A stretch of DNA of 64,000 nt from Streptomyces sp. (GTDB taxonomy: Bacteria; Actinomycetota; Actinomycetes; Streptomycetales; Streptomycetaceae), in contig NZ_JAEKKT010000144.1 of assembly GCF_019510245.1 (NCBI RefSeq), positions 1-64,000 on the forward strand, in the 5' to 3' direction. The position numbers and the translations under genes are program-made. The number at the start of each line of letters is the position of its first letter. The first letter of the stretch is position 1. Shown piece by piece: positions 7,845 through 16,442 of the stretch. The notes under the pieces were generated by a model. That model was given only the letters and a program-made list of their open reading frames with translations, made no database searches and was not told the origin of the DNA.

Positions 7845-8279
7845 TCAGGTCGTGGCAGGTCGGACGAGGCGCTCGTCGGGGATGACCGCGACCCCGAGGA
7901 TCTCGATCAGGGCCTCGGGCTGCCACAGGCCCGTGGTGCCGATGCCGGCCATCGCGGGATAGACCGGCCCCGCGAGCTCGCGCCACACCGCCCCGATCTC
8001 CCGGCCGTGCGCCTGGTAGTCGGGGATGTCGGTCAGGTAGAGCGTGATGCTCACCAGGTCCTCCGGAACACCACCGGCTTCCTTCAGCGTGGCGAGGACG
8101 TTGCCGAACGCCTGCCTGAACTGCTCGACGATGCCCCCGGGGACGATCTTCATGTTTTTGTCTAGAGCGGTCTGACCGCCGAGGTAGAGCGTGTTGCCGC
8201 TGAGCGTTCCGTGCGAGTAGCCGCTGGGCTTGGGCAAGGAGGCGGGGTTGACCGGAACCGGGGTCGAGTTGGTCGCCAT
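7845..8279 (-). CDS. RidA/YjgF/UK114 family protein
   Basis: A 144-aa RidA-type protein. Members hydrolyse enamine/imine intermediates or act in aromatic catabolism as uncharacterised hydrolases. The fold is recognisable from GNTLYLGGQTALD (residues 28-40), VLATLKEAGG and VSITLYLTDIPDY in the middle, and the C-terminal LIEILGVAVIP. The arginine usually found in the active centre of classical RidA (IEI-x-AIA-x-R context) is not obvious, so it may belong to another subfamily. GGAG precedes the ATG. It is transcribed away from the aryl-CoA operon across 147 bp and probably shares its regulation. Removing an enamine product of the flavin enzyme at 12400 would fit, but this is inference. Confidence 0.85.
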   Translation of the reverse strand: MATNSTPVPVNPASLPKPSGYSHGTLSGNTLYLGGQTALDKNMKIVPGGIVEQFRQAFGNVLATLKEAGGVPEDLVSITLYLTDIPDYQAHGREIGAVWRELAGPVYPAMAGIGTTGLWQPEALIEILGVAVIPDERLVRPATT

Positions 8280-8350
8280 GGAGAGCTCCTGCGGGGCGTT
8301 GCCGGGTCTGTACCGGGCCTGTGCTGTCTGGCGCCACACCGTAGCATCTA

Positions 8351-8383
8351 TTGACAGTGATATGACGCTCGCGGAAATAATGA
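8351..8383 (+). promoter_or_regulatory. Candidate promoter of the aryl-CoA operon
   Basis: TTGACA at 8351-8356 is a perfect -35 hexamer. AT-rich sequence follows, with GAAATA at 8374-8379 (17-bp spacing) or TAATGA at 8378-8383 as an imperfect -10. It lies 44-70 bases before the first gene, in the gap shared with ridA. GATAT (8359-8363) and ATATC (8385-8389) flank the region and might belong to a regulator site. Confidence 0.45.
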
Positions 8384-8426
8384 AATATCCGAGAGGGTGC
8401 GCAGCGCCGAAGAGAGAGAAGAGCCC

Positions 8427-9242
8427 ATGCGTCTTTCCACCGTCGCCCACGCCGCCGGGACCAGTGCCGCGGTGCTCGACGGCAGCGTCTGGCGCGCGCT
8501 GCCGGCCGCCGACCTGTCGGCCCTGCTGGCGACGGTGCCGGTCCGGAGTTCCGCCGACCTGGCCGGGGCCGCTCTGGCCGACGCCGTTCCGGTGCTGCCG
8601 CTGCCGGCTCCGGGCAAGGTGATCTGCTGCGGGCTGAACTATGCCGACCACATCCGCGAGACGGGGCGCGAGCTGCCGTCGTACCCCACGCTCTTCCCGA
8701 AGTACGCGGACACCCTCACCGGTCCCGGTGCCGACATCGTGCTGCCGGCCGGCCTTCAGGTGGACTGGGAGGCCGAGCTGGCCGTGGTGGTCGGTGCCAC
8801 CCTGCGCCGTGCCGACCGGGCGACCGCGCTGGACGGGATCGCCGGGTACACCGTGGCGAACGACATCTCGGTGCGCGACTGGCAGTACCGCACCCTGGAG
8901 TGGTTCCAGGGCAAGGCGTGGGACGCCTCCACCCCCGTCGGCCCGGTGGTCGTGACCCCCGACGAAGCCGACCCGGCCGCCGGCCTGGAGGTGATCTGCC
9001 GGGTCAACGGCGAGGAGGTCCAGCGGGACACCACGAAGACGCTGGTGTTCGACGCCGCCGACCTGCTCGCGTACATCTCGACGTTCACCGTGCTGCGCCC
9101 CGGCGACCTCGTGCTGACCGGCACGCCCGGCGGCGTAGGGGTGGCCCGGGAGCCCCGGCGCTTCCTCGTCGACGGCGACGTCGTGGAGACCGAGATCCCC
9201 GGCATCGGCACGCTGCGCAACACCGTGCGCCTCACCGGCTGA
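8427..9242 (+). CDS. Fumarylacetoacetate hydrolase (FAH) family protein
   Basis: A 271-aa enzyme of the FAH superfamily, which cleaves or isomerises ring-cleavage products such as fumarylpyruvate or maleylpyruvate. Diagnostic parts are KVICCGLNYADHIRE (residues 72-86), DWEAELAVVVG with the metal-binding glutamates, GYTVANDISVRDWQ, and LRPGDLVLTGTPGGVG near the C-terminus. It is the first gene of a seven-gene operon whose later members activate and hydroxylate an aromatic acid, so its natural place is the last step: hydrolysis of the ring-opened keto acid to pyruvate and a C4 acid. GAAGAG precedes the ATG. The cupin gene follows after 64 bp. Confidence 0.9.
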   Translation: MRLSTVAHAAGTSAAVLDGSVWRALPAADLSALLATVPVRSSADLAGAALADAVPVLPLPAPGKVICCGLNYADHIRETGRELPSYPTLFPKYADTLTGPGADIVLPAGLQVDWEAELAVVVGATLRRADRATALDGIAGYTVANDISVRDWQYRTLEWFQGKAWDASTPVGPVVVTPDEADPAAGLEVICRVNGEEVQRDTTKTLVFDAADLLAYISTFTVLRPGDLVLTGTPGGVGVAREPRRFLVDGDVVETEIPGIGTLRNTVRLTG

Positions 9243-9306
9243 GACCCCGGCCGTCCACCGGCGCGCCACCCGCTGACACCCGCTCATCCACCGACGAGGA
9301 GCCCTC

Positions 9307-9822
9307 ATGAACCCCGATCCCAGTCAGCACGTCCCCGGTCAGCAGGTCCCCGGTCCGTACGTCCTGGACGGCGACAACTCGATGTACGCCACCGAGAGCG
9401 GCCTGGGGGTACCCGTCGTCACCCGTGGGGGTTCGGAACCCGGCGACACCGGGCAGTCCGCCGGCGCCACCCGGATCTCCGGCGTGAGCATCCAGCACAC
9501 CCCGGCGACCAGGATCTGGTTCGGCAAGGTCCACAACGACGGCGGCTACCGCTCGGTGCCCCACCACCACGGCGAGGCCGAGACCGGCGGCTACGTGCTC
9601 TCCGGCCGGGCCCGGATCTACTTCGGCGCGAAGTTCGAGGACTACATCGACATGGCGGAGGGCGACTGGGTGTTCGTCCCGCCGTTCCTGCCCCACGTCG
9701 AGTGCAACCTCGACCGCAACAACCCACTGACCTGGATGACGACCCGCACCCCGGAGAACATCGTGGTCAACCTCCCCCAGGTCGCCGACTCCGACCTGCG
9801 CGACTGGACGGACCGCCCCTGA
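9307..9822 (+). CDS. Monocupin, candidate ring-cleavage dioxygenase
   Basis: A 171-aa single-domain cupin. The metal-site motif VPHHHGEAETGGYVLSGRA (about residues 78-96) supplies several histidines and a glutamate, and FLPHVE supplies the last histidine. Gentisate 1,2-dioxygenases are normally bicupins about twice as long, so this is not a standard one, but no other ring-opening enzyme exists in the operon. It could cleave a dihydroxylated ring, or instead be a non-catalytic or isomerase cupin. GAGGAGCCCTC precedes the ATG. Its TGA overlaps the next ATG (ATGA at 9822), implying translational coupling to the TesB gene. Confidence 0.75.
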   Translation: MNPDPSQHVPGQQVPGPYVLDGDNSMYATESGLGVPVVTRGGSEPGDTGQSAGATRISGVSIQHTPATRIWFGKVHNDGGYRSVPHHHGEAETGGYVLSGRARIYFGAKFEDYIDMAEGDWVFVPPFLPHVECNLDRNNPLTWMTTRTPENIVVNLPQVADSDLRDWTDRP

Positions 9823-10757
9823 TGACCGACACCACCTCCGAGGTCTTCACGGCCGCCGTCACCCTGGCCCCCGCCGAGGCCGAGCGCTTCGACCTCGCCT
9901 TCACGGCGGTCACCCAGCCCTGTCCGTGGCCCAAGGCGTACGGCGGCGACCTGGTCGCCCAGGCCGCCGCGGCGGCGATGAAGTCCGTCGACGACGGCAA
10001 GACGCTGCACTCCATGCACTCCTACTTCATGCGCCCCGCCGACATCGGCGCCGAGGTCCGCTACGAGGTGGAGCTGCTGCGCGACGGCCGGGGCTACGCG
10101 ACCCGGCAGGTGCGCGGCTACCAGAACGGCAAGCCGCTCTACGTCTGCCTGGCCAACTTCGCCGCCGGCGAGCCCGGCGGGACCTATGCCGACGGCCTGC
10201 CCGGGTGGCTGGACACCTCGGGCCTGCCCGATCCCGAGGAACTGCCCGGTTCCGCGGAGTATCTCGCCGGGCGGAGGGGCGGGACGATGACCGAGGTCTC
10301 CAAGGACTACTGGTGCGGCGGCCGGGGCTTCGACATGCGCCATGTGCCGGGCCCGGTCTACCTCGCCGTCGAGGGCGAGCACAAGCCCCACCAGGCGGTC
10401 TGGGTCCGGCCGTTCGACGCCCTGCGCCCGGTCGACGGGCTCACCGACGCGCAGCGGGACACCGCCGCCCTCGCCTACGTCTGCGACTACACGATCCTGG
10501 AGCCCGTCCTGCGCGTCCTCGACCTGCCCTGGGCGCGGGAAGGGCTGGTCACCGCCAGCCTCGACCACGCGATGTGGTTCCACCGGGCGCCACGGGCGGG
10601 TGTGGTGGACGGCTGGCTGCTCTACGCCCAGGAGGCGGTCGCGGCCGACGACGGCAGGGGGCTCGCCGCCGGGCGCTTCTTCACCCCGGACGGCACCCAC
10701 CTGGCCACCGTCGTCCAGGAGGGCATGATCCGCGCCGGCGCCGGAGGTCACCGATGA
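9822..10757 (+). CDS. Acyl-CoA thioesterase II (TesB-like), double hotdog
   Basis: A 311-aa protein with two tandem hotdog modules, as in TesB. The N-terminal module contains WPKAYGGDLVAQAAAAAMKSV (from about residue 29) and the C-terminal one ASLDHAMWFHRAPRAGVVDGWLLY, with the D-x-x-W-F-H signature and a following aspartate. It hydrolyses acyl-CoA thioesters in the cytosol. In this operon it may protect the CoA pool or act on the CoA intermediate alongside the small 4HBT-type thioesterase at 14772. It overlaps both neighbours by four bases. Confidence 0.9.
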   Translation: MTDTTSEVFTAAVTLAPAEAERFDLAFTAVTQPCPWPKAYGGDLVAQAAAAAMKSVDDGKTLHSMHSYFMRPADIGAEVRYEVELLRDGRGYATRQVRGYQNGKPLYVCLANFAAGEPGGTYADGLPGWLDTSGLPDPEELPGSAEYLAGRRGGTMTEVSKDYWCGGRGFDMRHVPGPVYLAVEGEHKPHQAVWVRPFDALRPVDGLTDAQRDTAALAYVCDYTILEPVLRVLDLPWAREGLVTASLDHAMWFHRAPRAGVVDGWLLYAQEAVAADDGRGLAAGRFFTPDGTHLATVVQEGMIRAGAGGHR

Positions 10758-12403
10758 CCCTGTCGCCCTCCGGGCACACCGACACCTTCGCCCGTGACCA
10801 TCTCCCGCCGGCCGGGCAGTGGCCGGTGCTGGAGTTCACCACCGAGTCGCTCCGGTACCCGGAACGCCTCAACGCCGCCGTCGAGCTGATCGACGCTCCG
10901 ATGGCGGCCTTCGGCCCCGACCGGCCCGCGCTGCGCACCCCCGACGGCGACGTCTGGACCTACGGCGAGCTCCGGCGGCGCGCCGACCAGATCGCCCAGG
11001 TGCTCACCGAGGACCTCGGGCTGGTGCCCGGCAACCGGGTGCTGCTGCGCTCCCCCAACACCCCCTGGACCGTCGCCGCGTGGCTGGGCGTGGTCAAGGC
11101 GGGCGGGATCGTCGTCACCACCATGGCCGTACTGCGGGCCGGTGAGCTCGCGCCCGTCGTGGCGAAGACCCGGCCCACCGTCGCACTGGTCGACCACCGC
11201 TTCCTCGACGACGTGTTCGCGGTGCGGGAGTCGGTCGCGCCGGACCTGGTCGTCGTGCCCTACGGCGGCGACTCCGCCGACGACCTGAGCAAACGGGCCG
11301 AGACGAAGGCGGGCCGGTTCACCGCGGCCGACACCGCCGCGGACGACGTCGCGCTGTTCGGGCCGACGTCCGGCACCACGGGCGTCCCGAAGATCACCAC
11401 TCACTTCCACCGGGACATCCTGTCGATCGACAACACCTTCGGGAAGCACACGCTCCGGCTGCTCCCCGACGACCTGGTCGCGTGCACCGCCCCGCTCGCC
11501 TTCACCTTCGGCCTCGGGCTGCTGGTCGTCTTCACCCTGCGGGCGGGCGCCTGCGCCTTCCTCACCGAGCCGGTGCCGCCGGCGGCCCTCGCCGACCTCG
11601 TCGCCGAACACGGGGTGACCGTCCTGGCCACCGCCCCGACCGCGTACCAGCAGATGCTCAAGTCCGGGAAGGCGGACCGGCTCACCGGGCTGCGCCGCGC
11701 GGTCAGCGCGGGCGAGCACATCCCGCAGGGCCTGTGGGAGGAACTGCGCGACCGGCTCGGCCTCAAGGTCATCGACGGGATAGGCGCCACCGAGATGCTG
11801 CACATCTTCATCTCGGCCGACGGCGACGACATCCGCCCCGGGGCGACCGGCAAGCCCGTGCCCGGCTACCGCGCGACCATCCTGGCACCGGACGGCACGG
11901 AGCTCGGGCCCGGCGCCGAGGGCCTGCTCGGTGTGATCGGCCCGGTCGGCTGCCGGTACCTCGACGACGAGCGGCAGGCCGCCTACGTCCTGGGCGGCTG
12001 GAACGTCACCGGTGACACCTTCCTCCGCGACGAGGACGGCTACTTCTGGTACCGGGCGCGCAACGACGGCCTGATCGTGTCGTCCGGGTACAACATCGCC
12101 GGTCCCGAGGTGGAGGCCGCCGTCCTCACCCACCCCGACGTCATGGAGGCGGCCGTCGTCGCGGCGCCGGACGCCGAACGCGGCTCGATCGTCTGCGCGT
12201 TCGTCGTGCTGCGCGACGGCGTGGCCGGTGACGCGGCCACGGCCCGGAGCATCCAGGACCACGTCAAGCAGCAGATCGCGCCGTACAAGTACCCACGCGA
12301 CGTGCGCTTCACCGGCGCGCTGCCGCGCAACCCCAGCGGCAAGCTGCAGCACTTCAAGCTCCGTCAGCTCGTGACGGAGCAGATCGTGGAAGGTCGGCCA
12401 TGA
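10754..12403 (+). CDS. Aryl-CoA ligase, benzoate-CoA ligase family
   Basis: A 549-aa adenylate-forming enzyme. It has the P-loop TSGTTGVPK (about residues 209-217), the A5 motif GIGATEM, the A7 motif GDTFLRDEDG, the hinge YRARNDGLIVSSGYNI and the A10 lysine motif PRNPSGKLQ near residue 525. The GATEM-type A5 motif and the gene context point to a benzoate-CoA ligase type that activates an aromatic acid (salicylate, 2-aminobenzoate or similar) with ATP and CoA. It precedes the flavin hydroxylase in the pathway. Both junctions are ATGA overlaps, so expression should be stoichiometric with the downstream monooxygenase. Confidence 0.92.
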   Translation: MTLSPSGHTDTFARDHLPPAGQWPVLEFTTESLRYPERLNAAVELIDAPMAAFGPDRPALRTPDGDVWTYGELRRRADQIAQVLTEDLGLVPGNRVLLRSPNTPWTVAAWLGVVKAGGIVVTTMAVLRAGELAPVVAKTRPTVALVDHRFLDDVFAVRESVAPDLVVVPYGGDSADDLSKRAETKAGRFTAADTAADDVALFGPTSGTTGVPKITTHFHRDILSIDNTFGKHTLRLLPDDLVACTAPLAFTFGLGLLVVFTLRAGACAFLTEPVPPAALADLVAEHGVTVLATAPTAYQQMLKSGKADRLTGLRRAVSAGEHIPQGLWEELRDRLGLKVIDGIGATEMLHIFISADGDDIRPGATGKPVPGYRATILAPDGTELGPGAEGLLGVIGPVGCRYLDDERQAAYVLGGWNVTGDTFLRDEDGYFWYRARNDGLIVSSGYNIAGPEVEAAVLTHPDVMEAAVVAAPDAERGSIVCAFVVLRDGVAGDAATARSIQDHVKQQIAPYKYPRDVRFTGALPRNPSGKLQHFKLRQLVTEQIVEGRP

Positions 12404-14775
12404 GGATCGCTATCGCCGGCGGCGGCCCCGGAGGGCTGTACTTCGCCGCTCTGATGAAGCAGCTGGACCCCGCGCACGAGGTCACCGTCTGGGAGCGCAA
12501 CGCGCCCGACGACACCTTCGGGTTCGGCGTGGTCTTCTCCGACGAGACCCTCGGCGGCATCGACAACGCCGACGACGTCGTGCACGCCGCGATGGAGAGC
12601 CGGTTCGCGCGCTGGACGGACATCGACATCGAGGTGGACGGCGACCGGTTCACCGTCGGCGGCCAGGGCTTCGCGGCGATGAGCCGCAAGGAGCTGCTGC
12701 AGATCCTCCAGCGGCGGGCCGCCGACCTGGGCGTCACCGTCCACTACCGCGCCGAGGCACCCGACGTGGACGAACTGCGCGCCACGCACGACCTGGTGCT
12801 GGCGGCCGACGGCCTCAACTCCGCCGTCCGCACCAAGTACGCCGACGTGTTCGGGCCGTCGCTGGACCGGCGGCACAACAAGTACATCTGGCTCGGCACC
12901 GACCTGGTCTTCGAGGCGTTCCAGTTCTTCGTCAAGCAGACGGAATGGGGCACCATGCAGATCCACGGCTACCCCTACTCCGACACCGGCTCGACCTTCA
13001 TCGTCGAGATGCACGAGGACGTCTGGCGGCGGGCCGGCTTCGACCGCACCGAGGACCAGGTGTTCCCGCCGGGCGTCTCCGACGACCACGCCGTGGCCCG
13101 GATCGCGGAGATCTTCGCCGGCGAGCTGAAGGGCCACCGGATCCTCACCAACAACTCGAAGTGGCTGAACTTCACGACGGTCCGCAACGAGCGCTGGTCC
13201 ACCGGCAACGTGGTGCTGCTCGGCGACGCCGCCCACACCGCCCACTTCTCGATCGGCTCGGGCACCAAGCTCGCCATGGAGGACGCCCTCGCCCTGGCGG
13301 CCTGCCTGCACGAGCATCCGACGGTGGCCGAGGCACTGGCCGCCTACGAGGCCGAGCGCAGGCCGGTCGTCGAGTCGACCCAGCGGGCCGCGCAGGCGTC
13401 GCTGGAGTGGTTCGAGAACATCGGCATGTACGCGGGCCAGGACCCGGCGCAGTTCGTCTTCAACCTGCTCACCCGCTCGCGGCGCATCACCTTCGAGAAC
13501 CTCAAGGAGCGCGACGCCGAGTTCGCCGCGCTGATGGAGGCGGAGTTCGCCCGGCACCAGCAGGCTCCCGAGGCCGCCCCGGCGATGTTCCAGCCGGTCC
13601 GGATCGGCTCGCTCGAGCTGAAGAACCGCGTCGTCGTCTCCCCGATGGACATGTACTCCTCGGATGACGGTGTCCCCGGCGACTTCCACCTGGTGCACCT
13701 GGGCTCCAAGGCGCTGGGCGGCGCCGGCCTGGTCATGAGCGAGATGGTCTGCGTGTCGCCCGAGGGCCGGATCACGCCCGGCTGCCCGGGACTGTGGACC
13801 GACGAGCAGCGCGACGCCTGGCGCCGGATCACGGACTTCGTCCACGACCGTACGACGGGGAAGATCGGCCTCCAGCTCGGCCACTCGGGCCGCAAGGGCT
13901 CGACCAAGCTCATGTGGGACGGCATGGACGAGCCGCTCGAGGAGGGCAACTGGGAGGTGATCGCCCCCTCGGCGCTCCCGTACGGCGCCGGCTGCCACGT
14001 GCCCCGGGAGGCCACCCGTGCGGACATGGACAAGGTGGTCGCCGACTTCACCGCCGCCGCCGTGCGCGCGGTGGCGGCCGGCTTCGACCTCGTCGAGGTG
14101 CACGCAGCCCACGGCTATCTGCTCTCCTCCTTCCTCTCCCCCGTCGCCAACCGGCGCACCGACGAGTACGGCGGCTCCCTGGAGAACCGGCTGCGGTTCC
14201 CGCTGGAGGTCTTCGACGCCGTACGCCAGGCCGTCCCGCCCGACATCCCGGTCACGGTCCGTATCTCGGCGACCGACTGGATGCCGGACGGCAACACCGC
14301 GGACGACGCCGTCGACGTCGCCCGCGCGTTCATCGAGCACGGCGCTGCGGCCATCGACGTCTCCTCCGGCCAGGTCGCCAAGGACGAGAAGCCGGCGTTC
14401 GGCCGCTCCTACCAGACCCCGTTCGCCGACCGGATCCGCCACCGGGTGGCCGGGCCCGCGGGGGTTCCGGTGATCGCGGTCGGGGCCATCTCCTCGTACG
14501 ACGACGTGAACTCGATCCTGCTCGCCGGGCGGGCCGACCTGTGCGCCCTGGGCCGCACCCACCTCTACGACCCGCAGTGGACCCTGCACGCCGCGGCGGA
14601 GCAGGAGTACCGCGGGGCCGGTGCCGAGTGGCCGGTGCAGTGGGCGGCGGGCCGGCGCAAGCCGCCCACCTCCCGTACCGACAAGGTCCCGCCCCGGCTG
14701 TCGCTGCTGCGCGAGGGCGCCGGCGGTGCTGTGCACCTGCGCTGGACCCCGGCCGCGCGCACGGTGCCGGCGTGA
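12400..14775 (+). CDS. Bifunctional aryl-CoA monooxygenase/old yellow enzyme-type reductase
   Basis: A 791-aa fusion. Residues 1-390 form an FAD hydroxylase, with GGGPGGLYFA at 7-16 and VVLLGDAAHTAHFSIGSG around residue 270. Residues 400-760 form an old-yellow-enzyme TIM barrel, with FQPVRIGSLELKNRVVVSPM at its start, LQLGHSGRKGS and VEVHAAHGYLLSSFLSP. This is the architecture of 2-aminobenzoyl-CoA monooxygenase/reductase and of proteins named salicylyl-CoA 5-hydroxylase. The N-terminal half would hydroxylate the CoA-bound ring, and the C-terminal half could reduce it. Which substrate applies cannot be decided from sequence. It is coupled by four-base overlaps on both sides. Confidence 0.9.
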   Translation: MRIAIAGGGPGGLYFAALMKQLDPAHEVTVWERNAPDDTFGFGVVFSDETLGGIDNADDVVHAAMESRFARWTDIDIEVDGDRFTVGGQGFAAMSRKELLQILQRRAADLGVTVHYRAEAPDVDELRATHDLVLAADGLNSAVRTKYADVFGPSLDRRHNKYIWLGTDLVFEAFQFFVKQTEWGTMQIHGYPYSDTGSTFIVEMHEDVWRRAGFDRTEDQVFPPGVSDDHAVARIAEIFAGELKGHRILTNNSKWLNFTTVRNERWSTGNVVLLGDAAHTAHFSIGSGTKLAMEDALALAACLHEHPTVAEALAAYEAERRPVVESTQRAAQASLEWFENIGMYAGQDPAQFVFNLLTRSRRITFENLKERDAEFAALMEAEFARHQQAPEAAPAMFQPVRIGSLELKNRVVVSPMDMYSSDDGVPGDFHLVHLGSKALGGAGLVMSEMVCVSPEGRITPGCPGLWTDEQRDAWRRITDFVHDRTTGKIGLQLGHSGRKGSTKLMWDGMDEPLEEGNWEVIAPSALPYGAGCHVPREATRADMDKVVADFTAAAVRAVAAGFDLVEVHAAHGYLLSSFLSPVANRRTDEYGGSLENRLRFPLEVFDAVRQAVPPDIPVTVRISATDWMPDGNTADDAVDVARAFIEHGAAAIDVSSGQVAKDEKPAFGRSYQTPFADRIRHRVAGPAGVPVIAVGAISSYDDVNSILLAGRADLCALGRTHLYDPQWTLHAAAEQEYRGAGAEWPVQWAAGRRKPPTSRTDKVPPRLSLLREGAGGAVHLRWTPAARTVPA

Positions 14776-15263
14776 CCGCCGCGCCCGCGTCCGCGAACGT
14801 GGTCGGCGTGTACCGGACGCGCATCGAGTGGATCGACACGGATGCGGCCGGGATCTACCACAACAGCACCGTCGTGCGGTTCGTGGAGGCGGCGGAGGCC
14901 TCGCTCATGGCCGGGCTCGGCCTCCACGACTACTTCGCGGCGGCGCCCCGCGTCCGCTACGAGGTGGACTTCGAGTCGCCGCTCGTCTTCGGCCAGGAGG
15001 TGCGCACGGTCGTGGAGCTGGTGCGGATCGGCACCAGCTCGATGACCTTCGCCTTCGAGGTCCGGGGCGAGGAGTTCCGGGGCCGTCCGGGCGGCCGGGC
15101 CGCGCACGGCCGTTACGTGACCGTGCACATCGGCCGTGACCGTGCCAGCGGCGCCGTGAGTGTGCCCTGGCCCGAGGAGTGGGTCGCGGCGCTGACCGGG
15201 CCCGTTGGGTCCACCGGGGCGGTCCGATCATGCGATCGCGGTCCGGCATACTCACTGGAATGA
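14772..15263 (+). CDS. 4-hydroxybenzoyl-CoA-type (hotdog) thioesterase
   Basis: A 163-aa single hotdog protein. The signature RIEWIDTDAAGIYHNSTVVRF (about residues 15-35) carries the conserved aspartate and histidine of 4HBT-like thioesterases. It is followed by the central helix with E-A-A-E and the strands VRYEVDFESPLVFGQEV. It should hydrolyse the aromatic CoA product of the flavin enzyme, for instance gentisyl-CoA to gentisate, releasing the substrate for ring cleavage. The GTG start overlaps the upstream TGA (GTGA), and its own TGA overlaps the PaaX-type ATG. The last 15 residues look unconserved. Confidence 0.85.
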   Translation: MTAAPASANVVGVYRTRIEWIDTDAAGIYHNSTVVRFVEAAEASLMAGLGLHDYFAAAPRVRYEVDFESPLVFGQEVRTVVELVRIGTSSMTFAFEVRGEEFRGRPGGRAAHGRYVTVHIGRDRASGAVSVPWPEEWVAALTGPVGSTGAVRSCDRGPAYSLE

Positions 15264-16108
15264 GCGAGACGAAGGGCGACCGGCCCACCACAGCGGCGCG
15301 TCGGTCCCGGACCGTGCTCGTGAGTTTTCTCGGCGCGATCGTGCGCAAGATGGGCAACTGGATGCCCATCGCCGGGACGGTCGAGCTGCTGACCGCGTCG
15401 GGGCTGGACGCCGCGAGCGTCCGCACGGCGGTCTTCCGGCTGAAGAAGCGGGGCTGGCTGGAGTCGGAGAGCCGCGCGGGCATGCGCGGCTACGCGCTGA
15501 CCCCGGCGGCACTGGAGGCGCTGGCCGCCGGTGACGAGGTCATCTGGCACGCCCGGCAGCCGGCCGAACTCGGCGACGGCTGGTGCTTCGTCAACTTCTC
15601 CGTGCCCGAGTCCGCCCGCGCGCTGCGCCATCGGCTGACCGGTCACCTGACCTCGCTCGGCTTCGGCAACATCGGCTCCGCGGTCTGGATCGCGCCCGCC
15701 CGGATGCTCCCGGCCGCGCAGCGCGCCATCGCGGAACTGGACCTCACCGAGCAGTGCGCCCTGTTCGTCGGCGACTACGTCGCCGGGCAGCCGCTGACGG
15801 CCATGGTCCGGGGCGGCTGGGACCTCGACGAGATCGACCTGCGCTACCGGGAGTTCATCGGCGCCTACGAGGGTGCGGCGGACCGTCTCACCGAGGCCGC
15901 GGTCATCGACGGGCGGCAGGCCTACGTCACGTATCTCGCCGTGGTCGACCACTGGCGCAAGCTTCCGTTCCGCGACCCCGGGCTGCCCCGCGAGGTGCTG
16001 CCGGAGAACTGGTCCGGCCCCGCCGCCGTCCAGCTCTTCGAACGCATGGTCACGATCCTGGAGGGCCGGGCACTGGCCCATGCGGCCGCGTACTGGTCCA
16101 CGTCCTGA
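15260..16108 (+). CDS. PaaX-type transcriptional regulator
   Basis: A 282-aa PaaX-like regulator. The N-terminal winged helix includes LVSFLGAIVRKMGNWMPIAGTVELL (from residue 20) and SVRTAVFRLKKRGWLES. A central domain follows, beginning GDGWCFVNFSVPE, and the C-terminal PaaX domain ends with LPFRDPGLPREVLPENWSG, the family's D-P-x-L-P-x-x-x-L-P-x-x-W motif. E. coli PaaX senses phenylacetyl-CoA, so a CoA-thioester effector produced by the operon's own ligase is a reasonable expectation. It is the last gene of the operon, coupled by ATGA, which implies autoregulation. Confidence 0.9.
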   Translation: MSETKGDRPTTAARRSRTVLVSFLGAIVRKMGNWMPIAGTVELLTASGLDAASVRTAVFRLKKRGWLESESRAGMRGYALTPAALEALAAGDEVIWHARQPAELGDGWCFVNFSVPESARALRHRLTGHLTSLGFGNIGSAVWIAPARMLPAAQRAIAELDLTEQCALFVGDYVAGQPLTAMVRGGWDLDEIDLRYREFIGAYEGAADRLTEAAVIDGRQAYVTYLAVVDHWRKLPFRDPGLPREVLPENWSGPAAVQLFERMVTILEGRALAHAAAYWSTS

Positions 16109-16442
16109 TCGCGCTGCGGCTTTGTGGCCCACTCCGGCGTGAGTTGTGTGCCGTACGGCGGGAACCTCCCTGGTCTTCCACTCCGGCGGCTGCCTCCTCG
16201 CCGCCGAGGACGCGGACGCGGCCATGCCGGCCTCGCTGCGAAGGATGAGCGGGCCGGCACCGTCGGCGAAGACGGCGACCACGCTGCGGGCCAGGAAGAC
16301 GGCGGCACCCGGGCTGAACACGCGCCGGCGCCCACGGGGCCGCCGAAGGGCCCGGGTGCCGCACCTGTGCTTCTCACGCCGGTCCGAACGGCCCGAGGGC
16401 GACCGGATACAGTGCGCGGGACGGCAGCCTGAGAGGGGAAGC
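16109..16442. other. 334-bp stretch without a supported gene
   Basis: Several frames are open here, as is normal at this GC content, but none has a family-like sequence, a good ribosome-binding site or a codon pattern I trust. I found no clear hairpin after the PaaX-type gene. Confidence 0.4.
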
